From NCBI RefSeq assembly GCF_000006565.2, contig NC_031472.1:530727-594726 (forward strand): DNA of 64,000 nucleotides. The letters are read 5' to 3'. A program made the translations under genes and the position numbers. The notes below the pieces were generated by a model, which was given only the letters and a program-made list of their open reading frames with translations, made no database searches and was not told the DNA's origin. Positions 13,301 to 26,242 of the stretch are shown piece by piece (positions within the stretch are counted from its first letter, which is position 1; every line of letters starts with the position of its first letter). The stretch comes from Toxoplasma gondii ME49 (taxonomy: Eukaryota > Apicomplexa > Conoidasida > Eucoccidiorida > Sarcocystidae).

Positions 13301-16300
13301 GGGTGATGTACCACCTTTACCTGTTCTACGGAGGAAGGCTATCGCTGCCGCAGTCGCTGAAGGGATGGATGTCGAGCTGCTGGAGTCCCTCGTAGGCCCT
13401 TTTGCTTCGCGTTCTTTTGCCCGTTTTGTCTCCAGCCACAGGCGTCTCAACGGGCAGATCGATGGACACAAAGAAGGACAGGCAGCCGAGGAAGCGAAGA
13501 AGGGGGAGGCTCAGGTTGGTGGCGCCGTTGTTTCTCCGACATTCCGGGCATCAGCTTCTTTGCCGAACACAGGACACGAAGAAACGACAGGAGCATCAGA
13601 GTTGAAAAGCACCTCCCTTTCTTCATCTTCGTGTTTCTCAAATCTTCAGTTTTCGCGTGCGTGCGTCTTGGACGCTCTGGTGGACACGCTGAGAGAAGCA
13701 GAGAGCCAACTCTTCTCCCTGTCTCTGCGACTCCATGTCCAGGCGCGTCAACACGCAGCTGAGGAGACATCCGCGGCTATCTCAGGCACGACTTCAGCTG
13801 CACAAGGAGGCGATAAGGAAGACGAGTCATGCCTTTCGTCTGGAAGTGCGAAAGCCATTCTCTCGTCCGATCTCCAGGCGGATCTCCTGTTCTTTCTCCA
13901 TTCGACCATTCCCTTCATCTCCCACATTACGCGCCAGCTGTCTGCGCTGAGTGCCTCCTCTCTCTCGCTCTCTTCCCTTCCGGCTTCTCTTTCGAAGCAT
14001 ACGGGCAAACAAGGAGGCAAAGAGGTCATGATCCCTCTCCTCGTATTTGTAACACCCGTTCTTGAGAGCTTTTTCCTCCGCCTCACGTCTCTGTACGGCG
14101 ACCTATTCACCCTCTTGGCGCTGACAGCGAGCCGTAGCCTCGACGCGCCCCTTGTCTCGTCCCTTGGAGCTGCCCTGGACCCCAGTTTTTCGATGGAAGA
14201 AATAAGGAAACAAAGGTATGGCGTCCATGACCGATTCGTTGTGGCTCTTTGTTCGAGTCTGCCGGTGTTTCTCTCTTCCTTGGGCGTCTTTCGTCGTCAT
14301 TCACGGGGCGTGTCTCAGAGGGAAGTGTCTCCTGGGGGCTGCTTCGAGGGCACTGCGGAGTGGTGGGGCTCCAGCTGCTTGGCCGAGGTCGTAGGCAGGC
14401 AAGAACGGGGAGGCGGCGAAGACGAACAGGTCAGTCGAGAGGACAGCACTGCCGGAGCAGACGAACGATCGGGCAGGAACGAAGGAAAGACACAGGAGGA
14501 GGAGGGAAGCCGCCCACGTGGTTCCGCGTCTGGTTCTCCGCTGGTGCCTCCTGTCGCGGCACTCTTCCCTGTCGCTCACAAAATAGACCAACCCGGAGGA
14601 CCGCAGCCGCAGATGGACGGAAAAGGTTGCCAGTTCCCTACTCCGACTTCCCAGCAAGTCCTTCCAAGTTTAGATACGCCGTTTTGCATGTGGGGTGTCG
14701 CGGTCCCTTCCAAACGGTCGACTGCTGAGTGGCTTCTGAAGGGTCGAGAACTCGCTCAGGCTGAAGAGGCGGAAGACGACGACGATACTCTTCGGCGTCT
14801 CCTCAGTCCTCTGGCCTTTCGCTCTGCTTCTCGGAATGACACTTCTTCGTCTTCGAAGACTTCCAATTCCGCCTCACCCGCACAATCGTCCTTCTCAGTC
14901 CCCGCCTCCGCGATTTCTTCCTCGTCTCCTGCCTCGCCGGCGCCTCTTCCTGCAGATGGCTGTTATCTCCATAGCTCAGCCGCCCGGCTTTGTGTGGCAC
15001 TGGCAGCATTCACTCTCATCGAACTGGTTGCGGTTTCTACATTTTGTGCTGCGTGCACGTCGTTTTTGGAGAAGAAAAAGCTGCCCTCTCTTCCGACTGT
15101 CGCTGGTCCTATGGCAGTAGCCGCCGGCGGGGGCGCCGGCGGCGCCGGCGCAGTTTTCTCTGCCGGTGTCGCTCTCGTTACAATCGCGAGGAAGCGGGGA
15201 GAGGCTTGGAAAGACTTTTGCTTTAGTGGCCAACTTGTGCGGTGGACTTTGCATGCGCTGCTGTACTTGGTTGCTGCGCCTTTGGAGGCTTCTGCCGTAG
15301 CGGCCTCCATCACGACACACTCCCCGAACGTGGGACACGGCGACCGAAAGAAGGGAGGGAGGCAGGGAAAACGCAAAAGGGATGACGAAGGCGGGGAAGC
15401 ACAAGAAGCAGACGGGTCTAACGAGAACCCAGACGACGAGAGGAATGCAGAGAGGGATGAATCACTTCTGTGGCAGTTGCATCCCTTAACGTCAATTTTA
15501 TCTGTAAAGGAAGACGATGACGGACGCGCGCCCATCTTCCTCGACGGTGCGTATCATGATCTGAATCTAGGCCGAGGCTCGACACCAATCAGTGACACTT
15601 CGCCTCTTGCGTTCATGGAATCGGTTGCAGAGGCGTCAGCAGTGCCTCTGTCTTCTCCTTCTTCTTTGTCTGCCGTGTTCCCGTTCTCGTCCGCATCCCC
15701 CCATTCTCCATCGTCACTCTCCTCAACGAGGCACGGCTCGCCACCTGTCTCATCTTCCTCTTCCGCCTCCCCGTCTTCTGCCTTCACGCTCTCTCTGCTG
15801 GGGGCTCTGGGGGACGTTCTCGGTCGCAATGAAGAAAGAGGCGTGCTTGACGGCGGCGAATATGCCTCGCGTCTCGCTGAGGTTATCCGCCTCTCTCTGG
15901 AGGCTGAAATGGTCGTGAGGGAGCTAGCTGGAGGAGCCGGTAGCTCGCAGCTCGACGGCCTTCCAGGCTTCTCGGGTGCTTCACCTCTATCAGGGGCTGG
16001 GGCTTCTGGCGCAGGTGGAGGGATGAGCAAAGTAAATGCTGGAGCCCTTCTGCTCATAGGAGAGGCGAAAGTTAAGAAAGGTGAAAGAGGCGAGAGGGCG
16101 GCTCGGGCGGCCTCGGCGGCGCCTGCCGCGATTGCGCTGCTTCCGGAATGGTTGACGTCCGCTTATAGACAGGAGGAAGAACTCCCGTGGGAGAAAAAAA
16201 TCGACGAAATATGGATGAAAGGGACTGCACCTGCCTCGGCGTACGCTGTAAGTCAAAAACGATACACAGGCTATGCCAAGTGGTCTCTGCTTAATGCATT

Positions 16301-19300
16301 CTTGAAAAGAACCTGCTCTTATGTAGCGATATCTAGGCGGTGGATCGAACAAGAAGAAATGTAAGCGCACCGGGTAAGGCACAGCTCCTCGGCAACCAAT
16401 GAGCACCAAAACGCATCTGCTGCAAACTTTATAAATACATATTTCTGTTCTGCGTGAAGCGGGTTTTGTGGTGTTTTGAAATGTGAATCATACTGTAGGA
16501 AACAGTGTCCAATTGAGGCCAGGCATGACATTTGTTAATTTCATCATCCGTAACTGCTTGCATGTATGTATTTGCTTTCGTTCAGTTGAAGTTTGACGAC
16601 TGTCCGGAGGGGAGTTGTATGACGCGGAGAAACGAGACCAAGTGTGATCGATGGTCTCTATGATTGTGCTCGTCATCTCCTTTGGTCCTCGTTTGCATCA
16701 TCCTCTTCTCTTCCTGTCTATGTCTGTTTCCTGTGTCTCTTTCTTGTGCGCTACGCGTTCCGTTCCAAATCAGGACACGCCCCCCACAAGCATCCTGGGA
16801 GGCGTGAACTCCGATGTGCGCAGCCGGCAAAGACAGCTGCCCGGCCTCGAGCTTTACCTACCCCCGGGGATGTGTACGGCCTCTCTCCCGCTCGCTGCTT
16901 TGCAAGTGGCACTGCGATCCATCCGTCCATCTCCGATTCGTGGCTTTGAACGTGAAATGCTCGTTCTCGCTTCATCGTGCTCTCCGTCTTCTCTCCCGTG
17001 TCGGCCTGACGCAGACGCCGCACGGGCGGCGGTGCGAGAGGTGCTGACGATGCGGCCAGGGAGAGGAGGCGACGAGACAGGCGCGAAAAGCGGGGAGGAA
17101 GGAGAGCGCGGCGAAGGCGTGAGATGTCAGTGGATCGAGAGGGCGGGGACCCGCCTCGCCCCTTTTGCCACAATGTCGGGCAGCAGTACGTTCCTTATAG
17201 TTCCCCTCGCTGTTCGTCTCCTTCGGCTGCATCTCTGCGCGACTGCCCAATGCCAGAGTGATTTGCTTCTTGCTGCCTCTGGCTCTTGCGAGGAAGGGGT
17301 GGTGGAAGGAACTGGCAGACAGCATAAGAGTGGAGTTTCGGAACAGGGAAACGATGGCGGCGTCCAGGAAATGAAAATCGGCAGCACAGAAACGACGGCA
17401 GAGTTCGCAAACGAGAGGGTCAAAGAGACGAATGCAACGATGACGCCAGGAGAAGCGGGTCTTGCTTGCTGCAGTGACAAGCTCTCATTCTGCTGGGCTG
17501 CTAGTGAAGTTCCCGACAGACTTGGAGACTTGGCGCATTCGATTGCTTGCTGCTACTTCCTCGTGTATGGCCAACCAGTGCTTCCTCGCCCTGCATCTCC
17601 ACTGGATAAACTCGTTCTGAAAACCACTAAAGAACAGACCAGAAATAACTTCATCGAAATGTCTCTTCCAGCGACACTTCTTGGGGTGTATATACACCGC
17701 GCGGTGCAAAAATGTGGTCCCTGGGCAACAGAAATTCAGTCCAAGGAAATGGTAAGGAGGGAGGGAAGGCAGTGGCGTTTGCCCCTCGAGGTCTCCCTGT
17801 TATCATATGTTCGTTTTCCATCATTTCGTCTTTCTTTCTCTTTGCGGACTGTTACGTCTGGCTCCATCCTGAGTAACACACCCAAGGGTGTGTGGCGTTG
17901 TGATCGGTAAAGAGCGTCCTTCGCCTTGCCGGTGGCAAGCTCATGTCTTCAATCTTCCCTTTATCCCAGTTCGTCTGTATGCCTTCTAACACGAGACTAT
18001 CTGTATTGCTTTGACTTGCATGTATTGCTTCTGTTTGCCAGTTCGGCGCAGAGGAGTTTGCGCAGCAATGATCGCACACATCGTGGCATTCATCTTCTGT
18101 AGATGCATGCACTTTCCCCGCGTTCATTCACTTCTGTTTCGCCTCGTTGGTGTCCTCTCTCCGTTATCCACTACCTTCGCCTCGACTGTCTCCTCCTCGC
18201 CTTTTGTCCCTCTGTGCAGTTATCGGCTTAATGGTGTCTCTGCTGTGCTTTCTCTCCCTTCGTCTCCACTTCTTTCATTTCAGATTTCACTACTATATGT
18301 CTGCATGGTTTTTGATTCTTGCTGTTTCTTTCAGGACCTCTCAGTTTCGACATTTTTGTTCCCGTCTCGAGAGACCCGAGAATTCGGCCGCAGTGTGGTG
18401 GCGGTTGCAGATGCTCTCGTCTTCAACTCCTTAAGCCCACCTGATGTTTCTCTTCCCCCCTGTCTCCCTCGTATTCTTCATCTCCCGGAGTCCCTTCACA
18501 AGCCACCGCTAGCACCGTACCCTCCCGGCCTCTCGTTCTCTCTTTTTTGGGCCTACACCGCAGATCCGCTTGTGCTTCCTCACTTTCTGCGGCTCTTCCT
18601 TCTTCTCGTCGTTCAACACTTTCAGCTCCAACAAAGCGTCCAAGTCCCCATCCCTATGCAGCACCTGCTTCAACAGCAGTCCGATCTCCTCTCTTCCTCT
18701 ACGTTTTCTACACTTCCGTCCACGCTTGCGCGTCTCTTCCCCCTCCCGTCGTTGCGATCCCTCTGTAATCTTGAAACTATAGTCGACAACGGTGCACGAT
18801 CAGGGGACTGTTCCTCCTCCGGGCACGAAGGCCGGGCAGAGGCAGACGAAGCAGTAGAGATGGGAGAGAAGGAGAGGTTAGGAGAGAGCCGATGTAGCGT
18901 GGCATCTAGTAGCTGTAGCGCGGCCACTAATGTTTCGGAGGGGCAGAGTATTTCCCTGGACGAGCCACTGGCGTCGAGCTGGCAAAATTTGTCAGCGATT
19001 AGGGAAAGAATTAAACGAAATAGGAAAACTCTGGGAGCGGCATCAGCGACCGTCGCTGCTGCTGAAGGTTTGTTCCTTGGCTGCGTACAAGGAGACTGTA
19101 ACACACTTACTGGGAGAGAGAGCGAAGGAACGGAGCAAGGAGTGTTTTGCGGCGGGGAGCTCAAGGGGCACCTGACTGGAGAAGAAGATGAGGAACTCGA
19201 AGTTCTGCGAAGGGCGAGTTTCGAGGGCACACGAATCTACATTAAACTCGACCAAACAGAGAATCACCTCTCGACTGCCCCGTTGACTTCGTTTTCTAAG

Positions 19301-22300
19301 TACGAATGCAGGATCAATCAGCTCGAAGTGTACCAACTTCTACTGCTTCTTCATATGCTCCCGTCTTCGAAGCAACAGTATCTCATCAACACTTACATGG
19401 CCGACGCAAGCCAGCGCGAATCGAGCCGCGCTGCCTTGCTCTCCTGTATCAATTCTTCACCTTCTCTCTCCTCTTCGCTGGCCACAAGCCTCTTCCCGTT
19501 GTCACCTTCCTCACAGCTGAGTGACGAGACAACACCCCGTCTGTCCTTCACCTCTGTGCAGTCTTTCTCCCGACGCTTGGCGCGCGCGGCTATAGAGGCG
19601 TTGGAGATGAAGCCTGTGCATGCCATATCGCCGAGTCTGCGTGGTTTCTCTCTCCACCTTCTACAGCTCCTTCAGCAGGCACAACGTTCGGCAGCGAGCG
19701 AACCGGAGGCTTTGGAGCGAGCGGGCTTCGCTATACGAGCTGCCGCATGTGCACCGCACAACCCAGTTCTCTGGATGGCTGTAGGATCTCTTCTTCTCGA
19801 GCTGCTGCTTCTTCTTTTAGACAAATACTGTGCAGCAGGTCGAAAAGGAGACGGTACAGGAGGCGGCCTACGCAGTAGGGAAGAAGAGGAGACGGCACGG
19901 TGGGCTCGGAATATATTCTCGAGTTTTCAAGCCAACGGCCAGTTCCCTCCAATGCGAAGAGGAGGTGTCTCCGACTCCTTCCTTTCTCAAGGGACAGGCA
20001 GCAGTCCAAGTCCCAGTTTTTGGTTGCCCAGGGGCGTGGGAGGAATCGGCGGGGGAGCAAACGTCTCTCCAGTATCGTACGCGCCGCGAGGTGGAGGGAA
20101 GAAAGGCGACAGGGGCGCTGGACGAGCAGTGTCTGCTGGAGAAGAAGAACGCATGCTATCATCTTCTCTCGTCACTGCCGCCTCCGTTGCATCTCTGTGG
20201 AATCAGGTGGGGTGTATCGGAGACCGGGCCGCGCCCAATGAAGAGACACTCCTTCAAATCTTCGCCCACACCGCGCTGGTCATAAACGTGTGTGGGGAAA
20301 TCTGGTTAGCGGCTCTGCGCCGCTTCTGCCCGCATGTGTGTGTGGAGGAGCCAGATCTTCCGCAGGACGAGCAGGTTGAAGAGGAAGCCGAACAGGAACG
20401 GAGAGAGGCGAAGAAAGTGAAGAGAAGAGCGGACGAGGAGAACAAGGTGAGAGGCGGTGATATGTCGCTTGAGGTGATGTGGGAACGAATGAACGTAAAG
20501 AAACTATCCGAGACTTGGTGGATTCAGATGTGTCGAAGTGGAAAGAAAATTGAAGACCCGTGTGACCTACAGTGGCGGTACCTCAGCACCCGTCTTGACG
20601 TCCTTCTTCTTCTCGTCCTTCTCTGGAAGCAGTTCCGGCATTCGTCTTCCTCGCTGTCAGCAGCACCTACTGCGGCAGGTGGAATGAGTGCTCCGACCGC
20701 GGATCCAACAGAGAGACACCGTAGGTACTGGATGTGCCTGGATGCAGCGAATGAGGCGTTCTTTGCAAAGGCTAACTTGGGAAGTAGGAGCGAAGGGTTG
20801 ACACCACGGCAGAAAGAGATTCTTGAGTTGTGCGGTGCTGCTTCTGTCGATGGGCAGAAGAGCCACGCTGATTCGGCTCCCTCGTCTTCCTCGCAGAGCC
20901 ATGGAGCTGTTGAAAACAACTCAGAGAAGGTGGTTCAGTCAAGCTTGCTAAGCTTTGCTAAGCATCCTTCATCTTCGTCGCAACAACCCAGCAGGGACGA
21001 AAAAGTGGGAGAGACAAGGATGACAGACGGTTCCGTCGAGGACGTCCAGAGACTCAGAAGTTTCATTCTGGAGGTGAGTACTCTTCTCCGTTTCGTATTC
21101 AACCGATCCAACCTTCCCCTGGTCGTCGCTTCATCACTCTGCTTGGAAGAAGAACAACTTGGAGGAAAAACAGAAGATCGGGATATCTGGAATTGGGCTC
21201 TCGTCGCGTCTCTAAACAGGTGCAGGACGTGGGTAGAGGCGGAGACTTTCCTTTGGCATCTGCCTTTGATGCGCTCGAAGTGGCTCGCGCGTCTCGCTCG
21301 GTGGGGTGTTCGTCTTCCACTGGATCGGAAGAGGGCACAGATGACTGAGGCAGGAGGGAACCGTACCCCAGTGTCTCTCACTCCTTCGGTCACTGCCACC
21401 TCGTTCGCTCCTCCGGACGTGGCCGCTATGGCTCGCGCTATTGGGCTTGAGGCAGCTCGTGCCATTGAGCTCCCTCCTGGCGGAGCAAGGGAACAAGAGA
21501 AGCAGCACCCTTCCGACGCCACTTCTTCCAACTCGGCTTCTCTAAATGGGGGAAGGGCGAGGAACTCCTCGGAGAATGACGACGCATCATTCTTCTCAAG
21601 CGCCCTATTCAGCTCTGCATTGTGCGATGCTGTCGACGCATTAATGATCTCCTGCATTCAAGCTTTCGGCGCTGAAGCGATGCTGGATCCCGCTGCCGGA
21701 GATAAGAGCCAAGAGCAAACGAAGGACAACATCCAGAGCAAAGGGAAACGGTCTGAAGGGAAAGAACAATCTCATTCTGTTCGGAGCCACAGAGGGGAAG
21801 GGGCAACAACTTCTCGAGACACAGAGAAAGGCGACAATGCCTCTCTGCTCTCTTCTCCAAGGAGCCGTAGCGAACTGAAAGACGATATTGAGGGGAAACA
21901 AGGAGAGACAGAGGTGGAAGGCTGTGCTTCTTCTACGTCATCGGTTAGGTTACAAGGTGGTGTTCATTTTGTCTCATCTCGTGTATCTTTATCCCTCTTT
22001 TACTCATGTCTTGGAGATATGGAAGAGCTTGTGGAGGCGGAGGGCGACGTGCTGCCTCTCGCCATGCCTCTTTACCACCTTCACGCTCTTCGTTTGAAGA
22101 TTGTTATGCTCTCTCGTGGTGCCCTGTGGCGTCTGGCAGCGCTTTTTCCCTGGCGGTGTTCTCCCGCTGGTGTGTCTGTTAAGTCACAAGACAAAGGTGG
22201 CAAGAAAGACAGTAAGGTTTCTGTGGACACCACCAATATAGAAGTGAAAAAAGAACGAGGGGAAGATGATGGACGAAGCATACGATCTTCACCTAGCTCG

Positions 22301-25018
22301 ATACGCCTAAGAAGAGATTATTTGCTTCGCCGCTGGCTTGCCGGAGGCAGAGAAGACGACGCCCGACGAGAATACGGACGCCTACTGCGACAGGGCGCGT
22401 CTGGACTCTGCTGCGGGGTCACAGTCTCGAAGGAGAGACCTGAGAGCCATTTTGACACAAACAAGGATGAGACGAGGAAGGAGGAGAGAGAGATAGAAGA
22501 AGAGGAATTGGAAGCTTTACGACCGTTCCAATGTCCTGCGGATGTCGTCGCAGATTGCATAGAAGCGCTTCAGTATCTCGCGCTTAAAAGGTAAGACTGA
22601 CGAAAGGCAGGGACCGCGAAAGGCGGAACTCACCGTATTTTCTTCCGTCGTCGGTATCTGCTGCCTGCATTTCTTTCAGTGTTTCTTCATTTCTGTCTTT
22701 TCAGTTTCTCCTCTGCGTATGGGTGTCTATCTATCTGTGTGTCTCTTCGCCACTGCCTCTATATCTGTCGTAGACTTCCTATCTCTCACTGTCCTTCATC
22801 TGCGTCATTCTATCTGTCCCCTTGAATATGTGTTTCTCCTGTTTCCCTCTCACCTCCTTGTTTTTTCTCCCTCAGCCGTCAAGCGGGTTTGTGGACGTGC
22901 ATTCCCCGTCTTCTGCTGGTGAATGCCAGTCTGGCATCTGGGCAGCCGACTCTCGCACTGCGACATCTGCGCCTTTTGTTTTCGCGTGGGGCGACAAAAC
23001 TGTTGCCCCCCGATGCGTGGCTGAGCAACCACTATCAGGCGTTGAAGCAAAGGAGACCGGCGTATGAGAGATCGAAATTCCGCCTTTTCTGTGCGACGGT
23101 CGACACAGCCATTCTCCTCACCCAAGCTATTTTGCAACGTACAGAGAAAGCCAAAGAAGAGCAATTGCTTGCGCTTCGGAACGAAGATGTGGGAAACAGC
23201 GAAGCTGAAGAGGAAACGAAGCAAAACAATGCCGGTCTCGGGTTTTCTTCTTCGTCGTCAGTCGCTGCGTCTCCAGCAGGCGAGGACGAGAGAGAGGGCA
23301 AGCGACAGTCAATTCCCAAACAGGTCGCTGGAGAGGGGTGGATCTTTGGTGGCCTGGAGAAGGTGGAGCACCTCGACGACTTAGTTCAAGGTGTAAAGTT
23401 CTTAGTAGAGCAGCTGGAGCTACAGGTCAAGTTGCTGCGTAGGCTGCAGCTGAACGAGCTAGGAACTTACCTCCAGCTCGCGTTCTTCCAGGACCCGTCC
23501 CCTCAAAATACCAAGCCGGGAACGCCGTTCTACACTCTGCAGACGCAAATTGCTCAGCTTTGTCAGTCGCCAAATGCAGGCGGACTTATCGCGGAGGGCC
23601 GAGGAGATAAGGGAACAGGAGGAAGTAACAGCGGCACCAGTGCGAGCGGCGACCGCACAGGCGTTCAGGGCGCTGCGAACTTCTTGATGCTAATGGGTAG
23701 TTTGTTGGGAAGTGGTGGAGTCGGTGGTCAGACAGGAACACTGCAGGGAACAGCAACAGATGAGGATGGCCAGCAGGCGAACAAGCGGATGCAGAGAGAA
23801 ATCGTCAACATACTGCTAAAAGGCACGATCGACGTGTTCGAGTATCTGGTCACGTACTGTCCAGATGTCTTAGATATGCGGGAAATGCACCGGGCTATCA
23901 CTCAGCTTTTCCCCGAAGTAGGGGTGCCTGCAGTCGAACCCCAAAACACGTACGTGGCGACAACAGCGAGCTTAGACGGTCGCCTTCTTCGACTTCTCAG
24001 GGATGCAGTCACGTGCGTGAGAAATGCGTCTCCTAGCGCTACGTCGGGCCTCCTGAAGCAACTAAAGCAGCTCATTCGAGAGAAGGCAAAAGAGGTCAAG
24101 GATGTAGGTGCGAGAGAGGAGATCGATATGAATGTTGAAATGGTGTCCGTGGAAAGCGGTCCTCAAAATGAGAATGTGATAGAAACAAGAGATGCGCGCG
24201 TTCCGGACCAGGACGATGAAGATGATGGAGTAATATGCAAGTTTGTTGAGAGACTGGAGAACATCTTCGTAGCTGCCTGCCGAAAACTCTTGTACTACAA
24301 TCCTCCGTCTCCTGCAGAGGATTTGGCTGCTTCTTACTGTTCCGAAGGCACACAGACGCGTCCTACTCCTCCGCCTGCAGTCGCTGTGATGCGCCTCAGT
24401 CTAGGGTTGCCCGTTCAGTGTGGCATGGAAGTCCAAGAAATTGAGAAAGTCACTGAAGCTCTGGCTGCATATGCGAAAGCAACACGAGCTGGGGCTCCGT
24501 CCGTCGAGCTGTTCCTCAAATCGGGCCGCGTTACAGCGACGCCCAGTGGGCGAGGAGGAAAAGGACACGGAACTGCAGGAGTGCATGGCGCGGGGGGAGG
24601 AGAAACTGGAAGGAAAGAGAGAGGAAGAGGTGGACGTGGGGGGAGCGCTAGTGTAGCGCAGGCACGCGGTGTTGCTGGGGGAGGAAATGCAAATGCAGAG
24701 ACATCCGTCAAAGCCGATGGCGCAGGCTCTACAAGCCCGGCTGAGACTCCTTCGTTGTCACCCCCGGGTCAAAATTGGGTTGGTAAAGCTGCAGAGGGTG
24801 ATGCAGGAATCAAGGACAGAGGAGGGGACGAGAAGAGAAGAAAAACTGAAGAGAGAGGAGATGGAGGACAGCCCAACAAGACGCCACGAGAAGAGCCAGA
24901 GAGTCCGCCTGCAGGCGAATCCGCTGACCGTGGCGTCAGTAGCACTCCAGAGTGTCCGGTCCCCGTTATCGAGTCATCGATGCCGACTGAAAATAGACTA
25001 CAGCACAGGGGACCATAG
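7315..25018 (+). CDS. Giant hypothetical protein with TPR-like segments (about 4975 aa, 8 exons)
   Basis: Exons: 7315-8785, 9292-9490, 9892-11178, 11391-11697, 11961-16247, 16774-17751, 18335-22590, 22876-25018. Every junction is GT-AG, all phases agree, and the total of 14928 nt is divisible by three. The start at 7315 is the only ATG in the open frame. Residues about 1-490 contain helical stretches like tetratricopeptide repeats, for example around ALVLLAEAMRSLGKDREAV and LLLLGDFGSAAHALKYSL. Similar helical segments occur near residue 3300 (CAPHNPVLWMAVGSLLLELL) and in the last exon (NASLASGQPTLALRHLRLLF). Between them are long Ser/Gly/Glu/Lys-rich disordered linkers, a poly-Gln tract near residue 700 and a Gly/Ala-rich tract at nt 15118-15150. 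There is no signal peptide. The family is not recognised. A TPR-type scaffold is inferred from helix pattern only. Short extra introns inside the two very large exons cannot be excluded. Confidence 0.8.
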
Positions 25019-26242
25019 TGTCAACTGCATGTCACATGCTATTTCTTATTGGTTGGTCCGCTCGTGCGCGCGCACATTTTCGACTCTGCCGTGCCGTGCA
25101 CACACGGTGTGATCCACGTGTGAGAGGTGGCTCTGCTTTTTTGTCTTTCAGTTGTTGTATATGTTCTCTTTATGATGTAATATTAACGGGAGTGATACTA
25201 CCGGTCCTTGACGGGTCTGGAAATCCGGCGTGGTGGCCTGTATCTACCTAGTTGTAAGCCATGACTGAGTTGATAGGTGGCTTTGTCCAGAAAGGGTGTG
25301 AATAATTCGAAACGACAGTGGCATAATCCAGTTGCAAATATAGTGGCTGCAGTGTTAGGAGAGAGCCAAACATACATAGGCCATGAATCGAGCCCCGCTT
25401 GTCAACTTGCTCACCGTGATATGCATTGTCGATGCACAACAGTTTTCAACTGTTCTCACCGCAGTGCTGGTAGCATACTGCAATGTCACTAAGAGCTTAC
25501 GCATACGCATCATCCGTTACCTGGCGTCATGCTTCTGTATAGCACTACGCTCTTCAAGTAACGATGTCGATAAAGGCTGTCTGTGAGCAAAAATATATCG
25601 TGTAAAAATGTTTCATTGATTTGAGCGTGTGCCGTTTCGTGAGGTGGCAATGTTGGGTCATGTGGCGCTCCACATGCGTTAGTCGTGTTCTGTGTACGCA
25701 GACACCAGCTTGCACTGATCAGCCCTGCTGGGAAAATAAAGAGATCTTCATTTCGAGCTTTTTCTCCGACTGATGACGCGCAGATCATCAGGCAAGCAGA
25801 GGATCCGAAACGAAAAAAGAATTTTAATCTCTAATACTCCACTCAGGGTGGGGGCAGGGAGGAGGTCTGTGAGTGATAAGAAGCTGGTGGAAACACTTTC
25901 AATTTTCTTTCAGGACGAATCATTCCGTGACTTGAAGGCGCCGGTCTGGAGAACGAACAGTAGAGGTTGAAATTTCAATGATGGTCGGGGAATCCACCGC
26001 AAACAAACGAAGTTTAACATGAATAGGGAATTGAAATTGAAACTCCATTTTCGGTGCAAGAGGAGAAGCACGAGCACTACCCTAACGTCACTACTGTTCT
26101 AGGAAACAAGATTCTAGAACATGGACCCCCGTCAGAAGCGTACATTATCACCGCTTTAGCATGAGGCTGGGCAGCATCATTTAGGAAGCCCGTCTAGGGA
26201 ATACGGACGTAGCTGGAGGGAAGTAGATTGTGCTCGCTGTCT
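25019..26242. other. Convergent intergenic region (3' UTRs)
   Basis: This lies between the stop of the giant plus-strand gene and the stop of the minus-strand secretory gene. It should hold both 3' UTRs and polyadenylation regions. No coding frame is supportable. The sequence is less GC-rich than the flanking exons. Confidence 0.6.
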
